This document shows, piece by piece, positions 35,613-44,029 of a DNA stretch of 64,000 nt. Within the stretch, counting starts at the first letter, position 1; each line of letters opens with the position of its first letter. This DNA is from Marivita sp051251565 (GTDB taxonomy: Bacteria; Pseudomonadota; Alphaproteobacteria; Rhodobacterales; Rhodobacteraceae): assembly GCF_051251565.1 (NCBI RefSeq), contig NZ_JBPOFB010000001.1, forward strand, positions 372,001 to 436,000, given 5' to 3'. The position numbers and the translations under genes are program-made. The notes beneath the pieces are model-generated. The model was not told the DNA's origin. It saw only the letters and a list, made by a program, of their open reading frames with translations, and ran no database searches.

Positions 35613-35819
35613 TTATGCCAGCGCAAGATTTGTCGCGCTTTCGCGGCCGTCACGGCCTGCTTCGATGTCGAAAGTCACAGCCTGACCATCTTCGAGCTGG
35701 TGCAGACCGGCGCGCTCAAGCGCGGAAATGTGAACGAAAATGTCCTTGGAGCCGGACTCGGGTGCGATAAAACCAAAGCCTTTTTGGCCGTTGAACCATT
35801 TCACGGTGCCATTTGCCAT
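35613..35819 (-). CDS. Cold-shock protein (CspA family)
   Basis: A 68-residue single-stranded nucleic acid-binding protein and RNA chaperone. Both RNA-binding motifs are present: NGQKGFGFIAP and KDIFVHISALE. ATG at 35819 has a clear AGGAG site; the open frame extends further but without support. It has its own terminator and so is likely a single-gene unit. Confidence 0.95.
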   Translation of the reverse strand: MANGTVKWFNGQKGFGFIAPESGSKDIFVHISALERAGLHQLEDGQAVTFDIEAGRDGRESATNLALA

Positions 35820-36151
35820 CGTGTTGTCTCCTAATTTAGTTGCCACCCGCTACATGCGGTGACCCGGCTCAGTGTCGTCGTAGGATCGCCTGAGGCCGTT
35901 AGGAAACAGAAGGTCATCGGAAGAATCTTTGCACGGCTGATATGGGGGTGATCCCGTAAGATTACAACTCTTATCCTCGAATTGGCCAAAATAACCGGGA
36001 TTCGGTGCCACGGGCTTTACGGACTTATCCACAGGGTTTTCCACAAAGGGCGCAGGATGTGGTAGGTTTTTTACCAAAGCAATCTAGAAGTTGTGGATTT
36101 GTCAGTTTTCAGGCTATCATACCAGCCTGCCGCAAAAGAGGAATCGCCGCC
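35820..36151. other. 332-base divergent control region between csp and nrdJ
   Basis: No supported gene. It carries two DnaA-type boxes in the same direction and one inverted, weaker box close to nrdJ (see the separate entry). It must hold the promoters of both divergent genes. The typical long cold-shock 5' leader would lie at 35820-35950. I saw no B12 riboswitch box despite the B12-dependent enzyme downstream. Confidence 0.5.
36025..36100 (+). promoter_or_regulatory. DnaA-box-like cluster upstream of nrdJ
   Basis: TTATCCACA at 36025-36033 is a perfect match to the classical DnaA box. TTTTCCACA at 36037-36045 has one mismatch, twelve bases on. TGTGGATTT at 36092-36100 is an inverted box with two mismatches. 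All lie within 130 bases of the nrdJ start. DnaA control of ribonucleotide reductase is known for E. coli nrdAB; here it is inferred. Confidence 0.6.
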
Positions 36152-38443
36152 ATGTCACGCTTTACCGCCCCGATTGCCGAACAAATCTGGGATATGAAAT
36201 ACCGCCTGAAAGAGGCGGATGGCACCGCTCTGGACCACACGGTCGAGGATACGTGGCGTAGGATCGCGCGGGCTTTGGCCGAGGTCGAAGCAGAGCCGAA
36301 AGTCTGGGAAGATCGGTTCTACACCGCGCTTGAGGATTTCAAATACCTCCCGGCAGGCCGGATCACCGCCGGGGCGGGTACGGCGCGGTCTGTCACGCTG
36401 TTCAATTGCTTTGTCATGGGCACCGTTCCCGACAGCATGGGCGGTATTTTCGAGATGCTAAAAGAGGCCGCCCTCACCATGCAGCAGGGTGGCGGGATCG
36501 GCTATGACTTCAGCACCATCCGGCCCAAGGGCGCGGCAGTCAAAGGCGTGGCGGCGGATGCCTCTGGCCCCTTGTCCTTCATGGACGTCTGGGACGCGAT
36601 GTGCCGCACGATCATGTCGGCAGGATCGCGGCGCGGGGCAATGATGGCGACGATGCGCTGTGACCATCCGGATATCGAGGATTTCATCGGCGCAAAATCT
36701 GACGCGGCCCGACTGCGCATGTTCAACCTGTCCGTGCTGGTGACGGATGATTTCATGGCGCAGGTCAAGGCGGACGGATCGTGGGATCTTGTGTTTGACG
36801 GCAAGGTTTACCGCACGGTGCAGGCGCGCGATCTGTGGAACCGGATCATGAAGGCGACATACGAGTATGCCGAACCCGGTGTGATCTTTATCGACCGCAT
36901 CAACAACGCCAACAACCTGAGCTATGTCGAGACGATCGCGGCGACGAACCCTTGCGGCGAACAGCCCTTGCCGCCTTATGGCGCGTGTTTGCTTGGGTCG
37001 ATCAACCTTGCCCGGCTGGTCACCGACCCGTTCGAGGACGCCGCAGCGCTGGATGGTGAGGCGTTGACCGAGCTGGTCGCCACGGCTGTGCGGATGATGG
37101 ACAACGTGGTTGACGCCTCGCGCTTTCCGCTGGAGGCGCAGCGCGACGAGGCGCGGGCCAAGCGACGGATCGGCCTTGGTGTGACCGGGCTTGCCGATGC
37201 GCTGCTGATGCTGGGTCTGCGCTATGGATCAGACGAGGCGGCGGCACAGACCGAGCGCTGGTTGCACGCGATTGCCCGCGCTGCGTATCTCGCGTCGGTC
37301 GATCTGGCCAAGGAAAAGGGCGCATTTCCGTTGTTTGATGCGGATAAGTATCTTGCGTCGGGCACGATGCAGGTGATGGACGATGATGTGTGCGACGCGA
37401 TCCGCAAACACGGTATTCGCAATGCGCTGCTCACGTCGATTGCGCCCACCGGGACGATCTCGCTTTATGCCGGGAACGTGTCATCGGGGATCGAGCCGGT
37501 CTTTGCCTATGCCTATACGCGCAAGGTTTTGCAAAAGGACGGCACCCGCACCGAGGAAGAGGTGATTGATTACGCGGTGCAGATGTGGCGCGACAAGTTC
37601 GGCGACCGGGAGTTGCCGGAGTATTTCGTGAACGCCCAGACGCTGGCCCCGCTGGAGCATGTGAAGATGCAGGCGGCGGCGCAGAAATGGGTGGATTCGT
37701 CGATCTCCAAGACGATCAACTGCCCCGAGGATATCGACTTCGAGGCGTTCAAGGACGTCTACATGGAGGCGTTCGAGACCGGGTGTAAGGGATGTACGAC
37801 CTATCGTCCGAATGATGTGACGGGTTCAGTGTTGAGTGTGTCGGAGGAGAAGAAATCGGATGCGCCCGAAGTCGTGGCCGTATCGGATGACGAACCGCAC
37901 CAGCCGCATGGTGACGTGATCTACATGTCCGAACCGCTCGACCGCCCCAAGGCGCTCGAAGGCGCGACTTACAAGCTGAAATGGCCGGATAGTGAACATG
38001 CGATTTACCTGACGATCAACGACATCATTGTCGGCGGTCATCGTCGCCCGTTCGAGGTGTTCATCAACTCCAAGAACATGGAGCATTTCGCCTGGACCGT
38101 GGCACTGACGCGGATGATCTCGGCAGTGTTCCGGCGTGGCGGCGATGTGTCTTTCGTGGTGGAAGAGCTCAAGGCGGTGTTCGATCCGCGCGGCGGTGCC
38201 TGGGTGAACGGCAAGTATATCCCGTCAATCCTTGCGGCAATCGGCGGCGTGATCGAACAGCACCTGATCGCCATCGGGTTTCTGGCGGGCGAAGGTATGG
38301 GCCTCAAATCCGATCCGCAGGCACAGGTGGTCAACCTTGATACGCCGCGCGGCAAGGCCTGTTCGTCCTGCGGTCAGTATGACATGCGCATGGTCGAAGG
38401 CTGTATGACCTGTGGGTCATGTGGCTACAGCAAATGTGGCTGA
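36152..38443 (+). CDS. nrdJ: Adenosylcobalamin-dependent (class II) ribonucleotide reductase
   Basis: About 763 residues. It makes deoxyribonucleotides from ribonucleotides, with vitamin B12 as radical source. Active-site stretches are NPCGEQPLPPYGACLLGSINL (Cys268 region) and the earlier LFNCFVMG. The C-terminal ACSSCGQYD...CMTCGSCGYSKCG is the Cys-rich tail of the family. ATG at 36152 has an AGAGGA site; the open frame runs upstream without support. A single long polypeptide with no nrdB partner supports class II. Confidence 0.94.
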   Translation: MSRFTAPIAEQIWDMKYRLKEADGTALDHTVEDTWRRIARALAEVEAEPKVWEDRFYTALEDFKYLPAGRITAGAGTARSVTLFNCFVMGTVPDSMGGIFEMLKEAALTMQQGGGIGYDFSTIRPKGAAVKGVAADASGPLSFMDVWDAMCRTIMSAGSRRGAMMATMRCDHPDIEDFIGAKSDAARLRMFNLSVLVTDDFMAQVKADGSWDLVFDGKVYRTVQARDLWNRIMKATYEYAEPGVIFIDRINNANNLSYVETIAATNPCGEQPLPPYGACLLGSINLARLVTDPFEDAAALDGEALTELVATAVRMMDNVVDASRFPLEAQRDEARAKRRIGLGVTGLADALLMLGLRYGSDEAAAQTERWLHAIARAAYLASVDLAKEKGAFPLFDADKYLASGTMQVMDDDVCDAIRKHGIRNALLTSIAPTGTISLYAGNVSSGIEPVFAYAYTRKVLQKDGTRTEEEVIDYAVQMWRDKFGDRELPEYFVNAQTLAPLEHVKMQAAAQKWVDSSISKTINCPEDIDFEAFKDVYMEAFETGCKGCTTYRPNDVTGSVLSVSEEKKSDAPEVVAVSDDEPHQPHGDVIYMSEPLDRPKALEGATYKLKWPDSEHAIYLTINDIIVGGHRRPFEVFINSKNMEHFAWTVALTRMISAVFRRGGDVSFVVEELKAVFDPRGGAWVNGKYIPSILAAIGGVIEQHLIAIGFLAGEGMGLKSDPQAQVVNLDTPRGKACSSCGQYDMRMVEGCMTCGSCGYSKCG

Positions 38444-38736
38444 TGGGGCCGCGCCTGACTGCTGCCCTCCCCCTTTAGTCGGGGTGGGGCCTGCGCACAG
38501 ACACACCTGTAAATCGGACTATTCCCCCGAATCGCAGGGCACCGTTTGGGTGGCGCAAACCGGTTCGGGGGGTGGCAAAGCGGCATTTTTTTGCTGCGAG
38601 CGCCTCTGAACCGCTTAATTTGCCTGAACTTTCTGCCTTTCAGGCAATCGCCAAGGTTTCCGTATGGCTTTGTCCTGCGTATACTCGGATCATGCGCGAG
38701 CGCGGACAAAGCGCGCGACTAGGGGGACGCGAGACT
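38444..38736. other. Intergenic region with possible ihfB promoter
   Basis: 293 bases between nrdJ and ihfB without a supported gene. TATACT at 38680-38685, with TTTCCG 17 bases earlier, is a weak sigma-70-like candidate for ihfB. A T-run inside a short stem near 38585-38600 could help end nrdJ transcription, but this is not a classical terminator. Confidence 0.35.
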
Positions 38737-39018
38737 ATGATACGGTCTGAATTGATCCAAAAAATTGCTGACGATAACCCGCATTTGTATCAACGCGATG
38801 TTGAACGCATCGTGAATACGATTTTCGAAGAAATCATTGATGCCATGGCGCGTGGTGACCGGGTGGAATTGCGCGGCTTCGGCGCGTTCTCGGTCAAGAA
38901 ACGCGACTCGCGCGTTGGGCGCAATCCGCGCACCGGCGAGGCGGTTGAAGTGGAAGAAAAGCATGTGCCGTTCTTCAAGACCGGCAAATTGCTTCGTGAC
39001 AGGCTAAACGGGAAGTAA
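38737..39018 (+). CDS. ihfB: Integration host factor beta subunit
   Basis: A 93-residue DNA-bending protein of the HU/IHF family that pairs with IHF alpha. The N-terminal MIRSELIQKIADDNPHL and the arm region VELRGFGAFSVKKRDSRVGRNPRTGE are diagnostic of the beta subunit. ATG at 38737 is used. It is followed within a few bases by the lapA-like gene and trpF, an order common in alphaproteobacteria. Confidence 0.95.
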   Translation: MIRSELIQKIADDNPHLYQRDVERIVNTIFEEIIDAMARGDRVELRGFGAFSVKKRDSRVGRNPRTGEAVEVEEKHVPFFKTGKLLRDRLNGK

Positions 39019-39024
39019 ACTCTG

Positions 39025-39375
39025 ATGCGCTACATTCGTTATGTATTTCTTGCGGCGCTGGCCATCGTGCTGGTGTCGGTGGCGCTTGCCAATCGTGGCG
39101 CGGTGATGTTGCAGCTTTTGCCATCGGACATGGCCGATCTGGTTGGTATGAACCAATCCATCGAATTGCCGCTGTTCATTGTCATTTTCGGCAGCATCGT
39201 GGCGGGTTTGTTGATTGGCTTCGTTTGGGAATGGCTGCGCGAGCACAAGCATCGTGCGGCGGCGTCCCAGCGCGGGGCCGAGGTCAAAAAGCTTGAGCGC
39301 GAACTGCGCCGTACCAAGGCAGAGCGTGACAAGGACAAGGACGAAATCCTCGCGCTTCTGGACGAGGCCAGCTAG
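39025..39375 (+). CDS. LapA-domain membrane protein
   Basis: A 116-residue inner-membrane protein with two membrane segments (about 7-23 and 48-66) and a cytoplasmic coiled coil (EVKKLERELRRTKAERDKDKDEIL). This matches the LapA domain, which in E. coli takes part in lipopolysaccharide assembly control. It sits six bases after ihfB and nine before trpF, so it is cotranscribed with both. Confidence 0.88.
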   Translation: MRYIRYVFLAALAIVLVSVALANRGAVMLQLLPSDMADLVGMNQSIELPLFIVIFGSIVAGLLIGFVWEWLREHKHRAAASQRGAEVKKLERELRRTKAERDKDKDEILALLDEAS

Positions 39376-39384
39376 GTCAGTTTC

Positions 39385-40041
39385 ATGAACCCCGGAATTC
39401 GCGTCAAAATCTGCGGGCTGACCCGGCCCGAAGACGTTTTTGCAGTGGCAGAGGCTGGCGCAGCCTATGCGGGGTTCGTGTTTTTTCCCAAAAGCCCGCG
39501 CAATGTGTCGATCGAAGCCGCACGCGACCTGGCGGTTGATGTGCCGGTTGGCGTGGCAAAGGTGGCGCTGGTGGTGAATGCCGACAACGCGATGTTGGAT
39601 GCGATCACCTCTGCGGTGCCGTTGGATATCTTGCAATTGCACGGGGACGAGCCGCCCGAGCGGGTTGCGGATGTGCGTGCACGTTACGGTTTGCCGGTGA
39701 TGAAAGCGGTTGGTGTTGCAGACGCCGAGGATGTGGCGGCTTTGGACCTCTATTCCGAAGTTGCGGATCAGCTTCTTGTCGATGCCAAGCCCCCCAAGAC
39801 TGCGACGTTGCCGGGCGGCAATGGTGTGTCGTTTGACTGGCGTTTGATTTCGGCCCGTCGGTGGTCGGTGCCGTGGATGCTTGCCGGTGGGTTGACGCCG
39901 GACAATGTGGCCGATGCGATTGCGTTGACCGGGACGCAGCAAGTGGATGTGTCATCCGGGGTGGAGGTGGCACCGGGGATCAAGGATGCAACGCTGATCC
40001 GCGATTTCGTTCAGGCGACCCGTGTGCCGGTGATGCGCTAG
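39385..40041 (+). CDS. trpF: Phosphoribosylanthranilate isomerase
   Basis: A 218-residue TIM-barrel enzyme for the third step of tryptophan synthesis. It shows VKICGLTRPED (catalytic Cys), LDILQLHGDEPPE, and the C-terminal phosphate site LAGGLTPDNVADAI with VDVSSGVEVAPGIKD. It is the last gene of the ihfB-lapA-trpF unit. trpB, a frequent downstream neighbour, is absent here; a palindromic element and the convergent pyrD follow instead. Confidence 0.95.
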   Translation: MNPGIRVKICGLTRPEDVFAVAEAGAAYAGFVFFPKSPRNVSIEAARDLAVDVPVGVAKVALVVNADNAMLDAITSAVPLDILQLHGDEPPERVADVRARYGLPVMKAVGVADAEDVAALDLYSEVADQLLVDAKPPKTATLPGGNGVSFDWRLISARRWSVPWMLAGGLTPDNVADAIALTGTQQVDVSSGVEVAPGIKDATLIRDFVQATRVPVMR

Positions 40042-40058
40042 CGGACGCGTCACCGCGT

Positions 40059-40131
40059 CCAGTATTCTCCGTGGACGGAAAATACTGGGGCGCTGCCCCA
40101 GACCCCGGGATATTTTTGAACCAGAGAAGAT
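40059..40131. repeat. End-of-operon palindromic element after trpF
   Basis: The CCAGTATT...AATACTGG hairpin (40059-40088, with an inner TCCGT/ACGGA stem) runs into a second hairpin, TGGGGC/GCCCCA (40086-40100). A CCCCGGGATATTTTTGAACC box and AGAGAAGATG follow. The same order recurs at 45421-45525. It lies between convergent genes and may end transcription. Confidence 0.7.
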
Positions 40132-40137
40132 GTGGGG

Positions 40138-41184
40138 TCAGGTGGCGGTGCCGACAGCCTCAGAGACGTTTGCGTGGCCGTCGCGTTTGAGCAGCGCATC
40201 AAGCCCATGGGCAATGTCCGGGATCAGGCCAAGGCCTTGATAGACCAGCGCGCTATAAAGCTGCACGGCAGAGGCCCCCGCTTTGATCTTGGTATAGGCG
40301 TCTTCTGCGGTTGAAATGCCTCCCACGCCGATGATCGGCACGCGGCCTTGGGTGGCGTGGTAGAGCTGCGCCAGAACGCGGGTGGATTTTTCGAACAACG
40401 GATGGCCTGACAGTCCGCCTTTTTCGGCGCGATGGCCAGAGATGAGGCCGTCCCGGTCCAGCGTTGTGTTGGTGGCGATCAACCCGTCGATGCCAGAGGC
40501 CAGCGCGACCTCGGCCACATCGGCAATTTCCGCGTCAGTCAGGTCGGGGGCGATCTTGAGAAAGATCGGGATTGGGCGCGCCAGCGCGGTGCGCGTCTGC
40601 ATCACACCGTCCAGCAATGCGGCCAGCGCGTCTTTGCCTTGCAGGTCGCGCAGCTTTTCGGTGTTGGGCGAGCTGACATTCACCGTGGCGAAATCGAGGT
40701 CCGCAGCACAAGTTGCAAGCACGGTGGCAAAATCGCCAGCGCGGTTGTCGCTGTCTTTGTTTGCGCCAAGGTTCAGGCCGATGATCGCGTCGCGCGGGCG
40801 GTCCTTGAGACGGGCCGCGATGGCGTCCATGCCGTCATTGTTGAAGCCAAAGCGGTTGATGACGGCGCGGTCTTCGGTCAGGCGAAACAGGCGCGGCTTG
40901 GGGTTGCCCGGTTGTGGGCGCGGGGTGGCCGCCCCCACTTCGAGAAAGCCGAATCCGGCCCTCGACAGGGCGCGCAGGGCGGTTGCGTTCTTGTCAAATC
41001 CGGCGGCAAGGCCCACAGGATTGGGCAGGGTCAGACCAGCCAGAGTGGTGCGCAGGCGCGCGCTGGTCACGGTGCCGGTGGTCGGGGTCAGCCCCAATTG
41101 CAGGGCGCGCAGGGCCAGACCATGGGCGGTTTCCGGATCAAACCGATGCAGAACGCGCAGCCCGGCCTTTTCCAGGACGCTCAT
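40138..41184 (-). CDS. pyrD: Quinone-dependent dihydroorotate dehydrogenase
   Basis: A 348-residue class 2 enzyme of pyrimidine synthesis, bound to the inner membrane through its N-terminus and passing electrons to ubiquinone. It shows LPNPVGLAAGFDKNA, FGFLEVGAATPRPQPGNPKPR, NVSSPNTEKLRDLQ, and IIGVGGISTAEDAY. ATG at 41184 overlaps the stop of the upstream DUF952 gene (ATGA). The class 2 type is inferred from length and the N-terminal helix LRVLHRFDPETAHGLALRAL. Confidence 0.95.
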   Translation of the reverse strand: MSVLEKAGLRVLHRFDPETAHGLALRALQLGLTPTTGTVTSARLRTTLAGLTLPNPVGLAAGFDKNATALRALSRAGFGFLEVGAATPRPQPGNPKPRLFRLTEDRAVINRFGFNNDGMDAIAARLKDRPRDAIIGLNLGANKDSDNRAGDFATVLATCAADLDFATVNVSSPNTEKLRDLQGKDALAALLDGVMQTRTALARPIPIFLKIAPDLTDAEIADVAEVALASGIDGLIATNTTLDRDGLISGHRAEKGGLSGHPLFEKSTRVLAQLYHATQGRVPIIGVGGISTAEDAYTKIKAGASAVQLYSALVYQGLGLIPDIAHGLDALLKRDGHANVSEAVGTAT

Positions 41185-41516
41185 GCCAGATCCTCTGGGA
41201 AGATATGGCCAGTGTCGGCGCGTGGAAGGGGTTCGGACCACACCATATCAGCCAGACGCAAGGGGCCGTAGAGATGCGGGAAGAGCGCGCCGCCGCGCGA
41301 CGGCTCCCACCGCAGATCGCCGGGCAGGGTGGTGTCGTCAAAGGCCAGCAGCATCAGCCCGTCTGTGCCGGCGAAATGTTTCGCAGCCGTTTCGCGGACC
41401 TGTTCGGCGGTTGAGAAATGCACATAGCCGTCTGCCACATCAATCGGTGCACCAGCGGTTTCACCCTGCGCCTGCAACGCAGCCCATTCATCGGAGCGGA
41501 GAAGTTTGTAAATCAT
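41181..41516 (-). CDS. DUF952 domain-containing protein
   Basis: A 111-residue small protein: MIYKLLRSDEWAALQAQGE, DGYVHFSTAEQVRETAAKHF and LRWEPSRGGALFPHLYGPL define DUF952. ATG at 41516 is chosen; the frame is open upstream but runs into the divergent nucleotidase promoter region. It is coupled to pyrD by a four-base overlap. The function is unknown. Confidence 0.88.
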   Translation of the reverse strand: MIYKLLRSDEWAALQAQGETAGAPIDVADGYVHFSTAEQVRETAAKHFAGTDGLMLLAFDDTTLPGDLRWEPSRGGALFPHLYGPLRLADMVWSEPLPRADTGHIFPEDLA

Positions 41517-41678
41517 GCTTTGGATGTGCCGCGTGCGCGTCGTGAGGTCAAGCAGTGTCATCTGCCTGTTGAACACGCGTCGTACACGCTTTTGCGCCTG
41601 TGTCCCTTGCGTAAGTTTTGACTCCCTTCGCAGAGCGATGCACGATTGCGTCATAACAACCCGACAGAGAGGACTCAC

Positions 41679-43259
41679 ATGTCTTACCGACTTCTTACAA
41701 GCGCTGCTGCCTTGGCGCTCAGCGCTGGGGTGGCACAGGCGGATTACACGCTCCACATTGTTCATATCAACGATCTGCACAGCCGAATCGAGCCGATCAG
41801 TCGGTTCAATTCAACCTGCTCTGCCGAAGACAATGCGGCGGGTGAATGCTTTGGCGGTGTCGCGCGTGTCAAGACGATGATCGATCAGCTTCGCACCGAA
41901 TTGGAGGGCGAGAATTTTCTGGTCGTCGATGCGGGGGACCAGTTCCAAGGGTCGCTGTTCTTTATGACCTACAGTGGCGCAGTTGCTGCCGAGATGATGA
42001 ACGAAATCGGCTTTGACGTAATGTCCGTGGGCAACCACGAATTCAACCTTGGTGACGGCGCGTTGGCCAATCTGGCTGAAACCGTGACCTTCCCGGTTGT
42101 GTCGGGCAATCTTGACGTCAGCGGATCGACTGAGCTGGCGGGCAAGATTGGCGACACGCTGATCCTTGAACGGGGCGGCGAGCGCATCGGCATCGTCTCG
42201 GCGCTTGCGACGGACACAAAGGAATTGTCCTCGCCGTCCGAAGCCGTGATGTTCAAGGACGAGATCGACTCGCTCAAGGAAGATGTGGCCGCCTTGCAGG
42301 CCGAAGGCGTAGACAAGATCATTGCGATCACCCATGTCGGTTACAACCTTGACCAGCGCATCGCAGCGGAAGTGCCGGGCATCGATGCGGTGATCGGGGG
42401 GCACAGCCACACTTTCCTGTCATCGTCCGACCCAGATCGGGCAGGGCCGTATCCAACGATGGTCAGCCAGGGCGACAACCTTGTTCCGGTGGTGCAGGCG
42501 GGGGCGTTTTCCAAATATGTGGGCCATCTTGAGCTGAATTTCGACGATGCTGGCGTTGTGACCTATGCAGCAGGCGACACGATCTTGCTTGATGCGTCAG
42601 TGGCCGAAGATGAAGCCATCGTTGCGCGTGTTGCCGAGCTTGGTGCGCCGATTGAAGAAATGAAAACCCGGATCGTTGCCGAAGCCGCCGATGTGATCGA
42701 AGGCGACCGTTCGGTCTGCCGCGCTGTGGAATGTCCGATGGGCAACCTTGTGGCGGACGCCATGCTGGACCGGGTGAAGGATCAGGGCGTTGAAATCGCC
42801 ATTCAGAACGGCGGCGGTCTTCGGGCGTCCATTGATTCGGGCGAAGTGTCCATGGGCGAAGTGCTTACGGTGCTGCCCTTCCAGAACACGCTGTCCACCT
42901 TTCAGGTGACCGGTGCGCAACTGATGGCTGCGCTTGAAAACGGGGTGAGCCAGGTTGAGGACGGGGCAGGCCGGTTCCCGCAAATCGCAGGTATGGCCTT
43001 TACCGCAACCCTGAGCGCAGAGCCGGGCAGCCGGGTGTCGGATGTGACCGTGAACGGCGAGCCACTGGACATGGAGCGTGTCTATAGCGCTGTGTCCAAC
43101 AACTTTGTGCGCAATGGAGGTGACGGCTATGCCATGTTCCGAGGTGCCATGAACGCCTACGACTTTGGCCCAGACCTTGCGGACGTGACGGCGGACTACC
43201 TTGCCGCCAACGCGCCCTATCAGCCGTACACAGATGGCCGGATCACCGTTAATCCGTAA
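41679..43259 (+). CDS. Exported 5'-nucleotidase / metallophosphoesterase
   Basis: A 526-residue periplasmic enzyme of the UshA/5'-nucleotidase family. A signal peptide (MSYRLLTSAAALALSAGVAQA) precedes the metallophosphatase domain with HINDLHSR (Asp32, His34), VDAGDQFQGS, SVGNHEFN and GGHSHT. The C-terminal substrate domain has GNLVADAML and AIQNGGGLRAS. ATG at 41679 has an AGAGAGGA site. It probably strips phosphate from nucleotides outside the cytoplasm, which would feed the nucleoside importer. Confidence 0.93.
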   Translation: MSYRLLTSAAALALSAGVAQADYTLHIVHINDLHSRIEPISRFNSTCSAEDNAAGECFGGVARVKTMIDQLRTELEGENFLVVDAGDQFQGSLFFMTYSGAVAAEMMNEIGFDVMSVGNHEFNLGDGALANLAETVTFPVVSGNLDVSGSTELAGKIGDTLILERGGERIGIVSALATDTKELSSPSEAVMFKDEIDSLKEDVAALQAEGVDKIIAITHVGYNLDQRIAAEVPGIDAVIGGHSHTFLSSSDPDRAGPYPTMVSQGDNLVPVVQAGAFSKYVGHLELNFDDAGVVTYAAGDTILLDASVAEDEAIVARVAELGAPIEEMKTRIVAEAADVIEGDRSVCRAVECPMGNLVADAMLDRVKDQGVEIAIQNGGGLRASIDSGEVSMGEVLTVLPFQNTLSTFQVTGAQLMAALENGVSQVEDGAGRFPQIAGMAFTATLSAEPGSRVSDVTVNGEPLDMERVYSAVSNNFVRNGGDGYAMFRGAMNAYDFGPDLADVTADYLAANAPYQPYTDGRITVNP

Positions 43260-43268
43260 GATGATGTG

Positions 43269-43294
43269 CAGGCCGGGCGTATCTTCCCGGCCTG
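43269..43294 (+). terminator. Hairpin after 5'-nucleotidase, just before the HMCES start
   Basis: A perfect 9-bp stem, CAGGCCGGG (43269-43277) with CCCGGCCTG (43286-43294), around an 8-base loop. No T-run follows. It ends ten bases before the next start codon, where a ribosome site would be expected, so it may affect translation of the downstream gene rather than end transcription. Confidence 0.45.
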
Positions 43295-43304
43295 CACCTA
43301 CGCT

Positions 43305-43970
43305 ATGTGTGGACGCTTTGCCCTGACCCTGCCTTCGGATGCGATGGCGCAGCTGTTTGACGCGGTGCCGTCAAACGCATTGCCCGAGGTGCCCAATTAC
43401 AACATCTGCCCGACCAATCTGGTGCATGTCGTTCACACTGCCGAGGGACAGCGCAGGTTGGTGGCGATGCGATGGGGGTTTCTGCCGCATTGGTACACGG
43501 CTGAAAATGCCGGGCCTCTGCTGATCAACGCGCGGGCAGAGACGATTGCGGAAAAGCCCGCGTTCCGGGCGGCTTGTCGCGCGCGGCGGTGTCTGATCCC
43601 GGCCACGGGGTTTTACGAATGGACCAAGGACGACAGCAGCCATCGCCTGCCGTGGTATATTCATCCGACGGCCTCTGACCTCTTGGTTTTTGCCGGGGTC
43701 TGGCAGGATTGGGAACGAGACGGCGTGGCGCATCGGACCTGTGCGATTGTCACGACGGCGGCAAATACCAAAATGTCTGCGGTGCATCACCGCCAGCCCG
43801 TGACCCTGCGCCGCGAAGATTGGCCGCTGTGGCTGGGGGAGGCGGGGCACGGTGCCGCCACCCTGATGACAGCCGCGCCCGAGGATGCGATGGATTTCTA
43901 CCGTGTCGATCCTACGGTCAATTCCAACCGTGCGGCGGGACCCGAATTGATCGCACCCTTGGCGCTTTGA
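43305..43970 (+). CDS. SOS response-associated peptidase (HMCES/YedK family)
   Basis: A 221-residue protein that crosslinks to abasic sites in single-stranded DNA through Cys2, which is present here (MCGRF). The other family motifs are NYNICPTN, LLINARAETIAEKPAFR, RCLIPATGFYEW with the catalytic Glu, and AVHHRQPVTL with the active-site His. ATG at 43305 is required because Cys must follow the initiator Met. It lies 45 bases after the nucleotidase with no clear ribosome site. Confidence 0.93.
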   Translation: MCGRFALTLPSDAMAQLFDAVPSNALPEVPNYNICPTNLVHVVHTAEGQRRLVAMRWGFLPHWYTAENAGPLLINARAETIAEKPAFRAACRARRCLIPATGFYEWTKDDSSHRLPWYIHPTASDLLVFAGVWQDWERDGVAHRTCAIVTTAANTKMSAVHHRQPVTLRREDWPLWLGEAGHGAATLMTAAPEDAMDFYRVDPTVNSNRAAGPELIAPLAL

Positions 43971-44029
43971 CCGGGCTTTCCCCGGCCTGCGCTTCGCAGT
44001 AGCGTGACGCCAGAACAGGGGAGGCCGCC

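Noticed and set aside
35850..36077. 75-codon leftward frame in the csp-nrdJ gap
   Set aside because: It covers the DnaA-type boxes and likely promoters, has odd composition and no start-site support.
35820..36151. B12 riboswitch for nrdJ
   Set aside because: I looked for the conserved B12-box and a long structured leader and could not find them.
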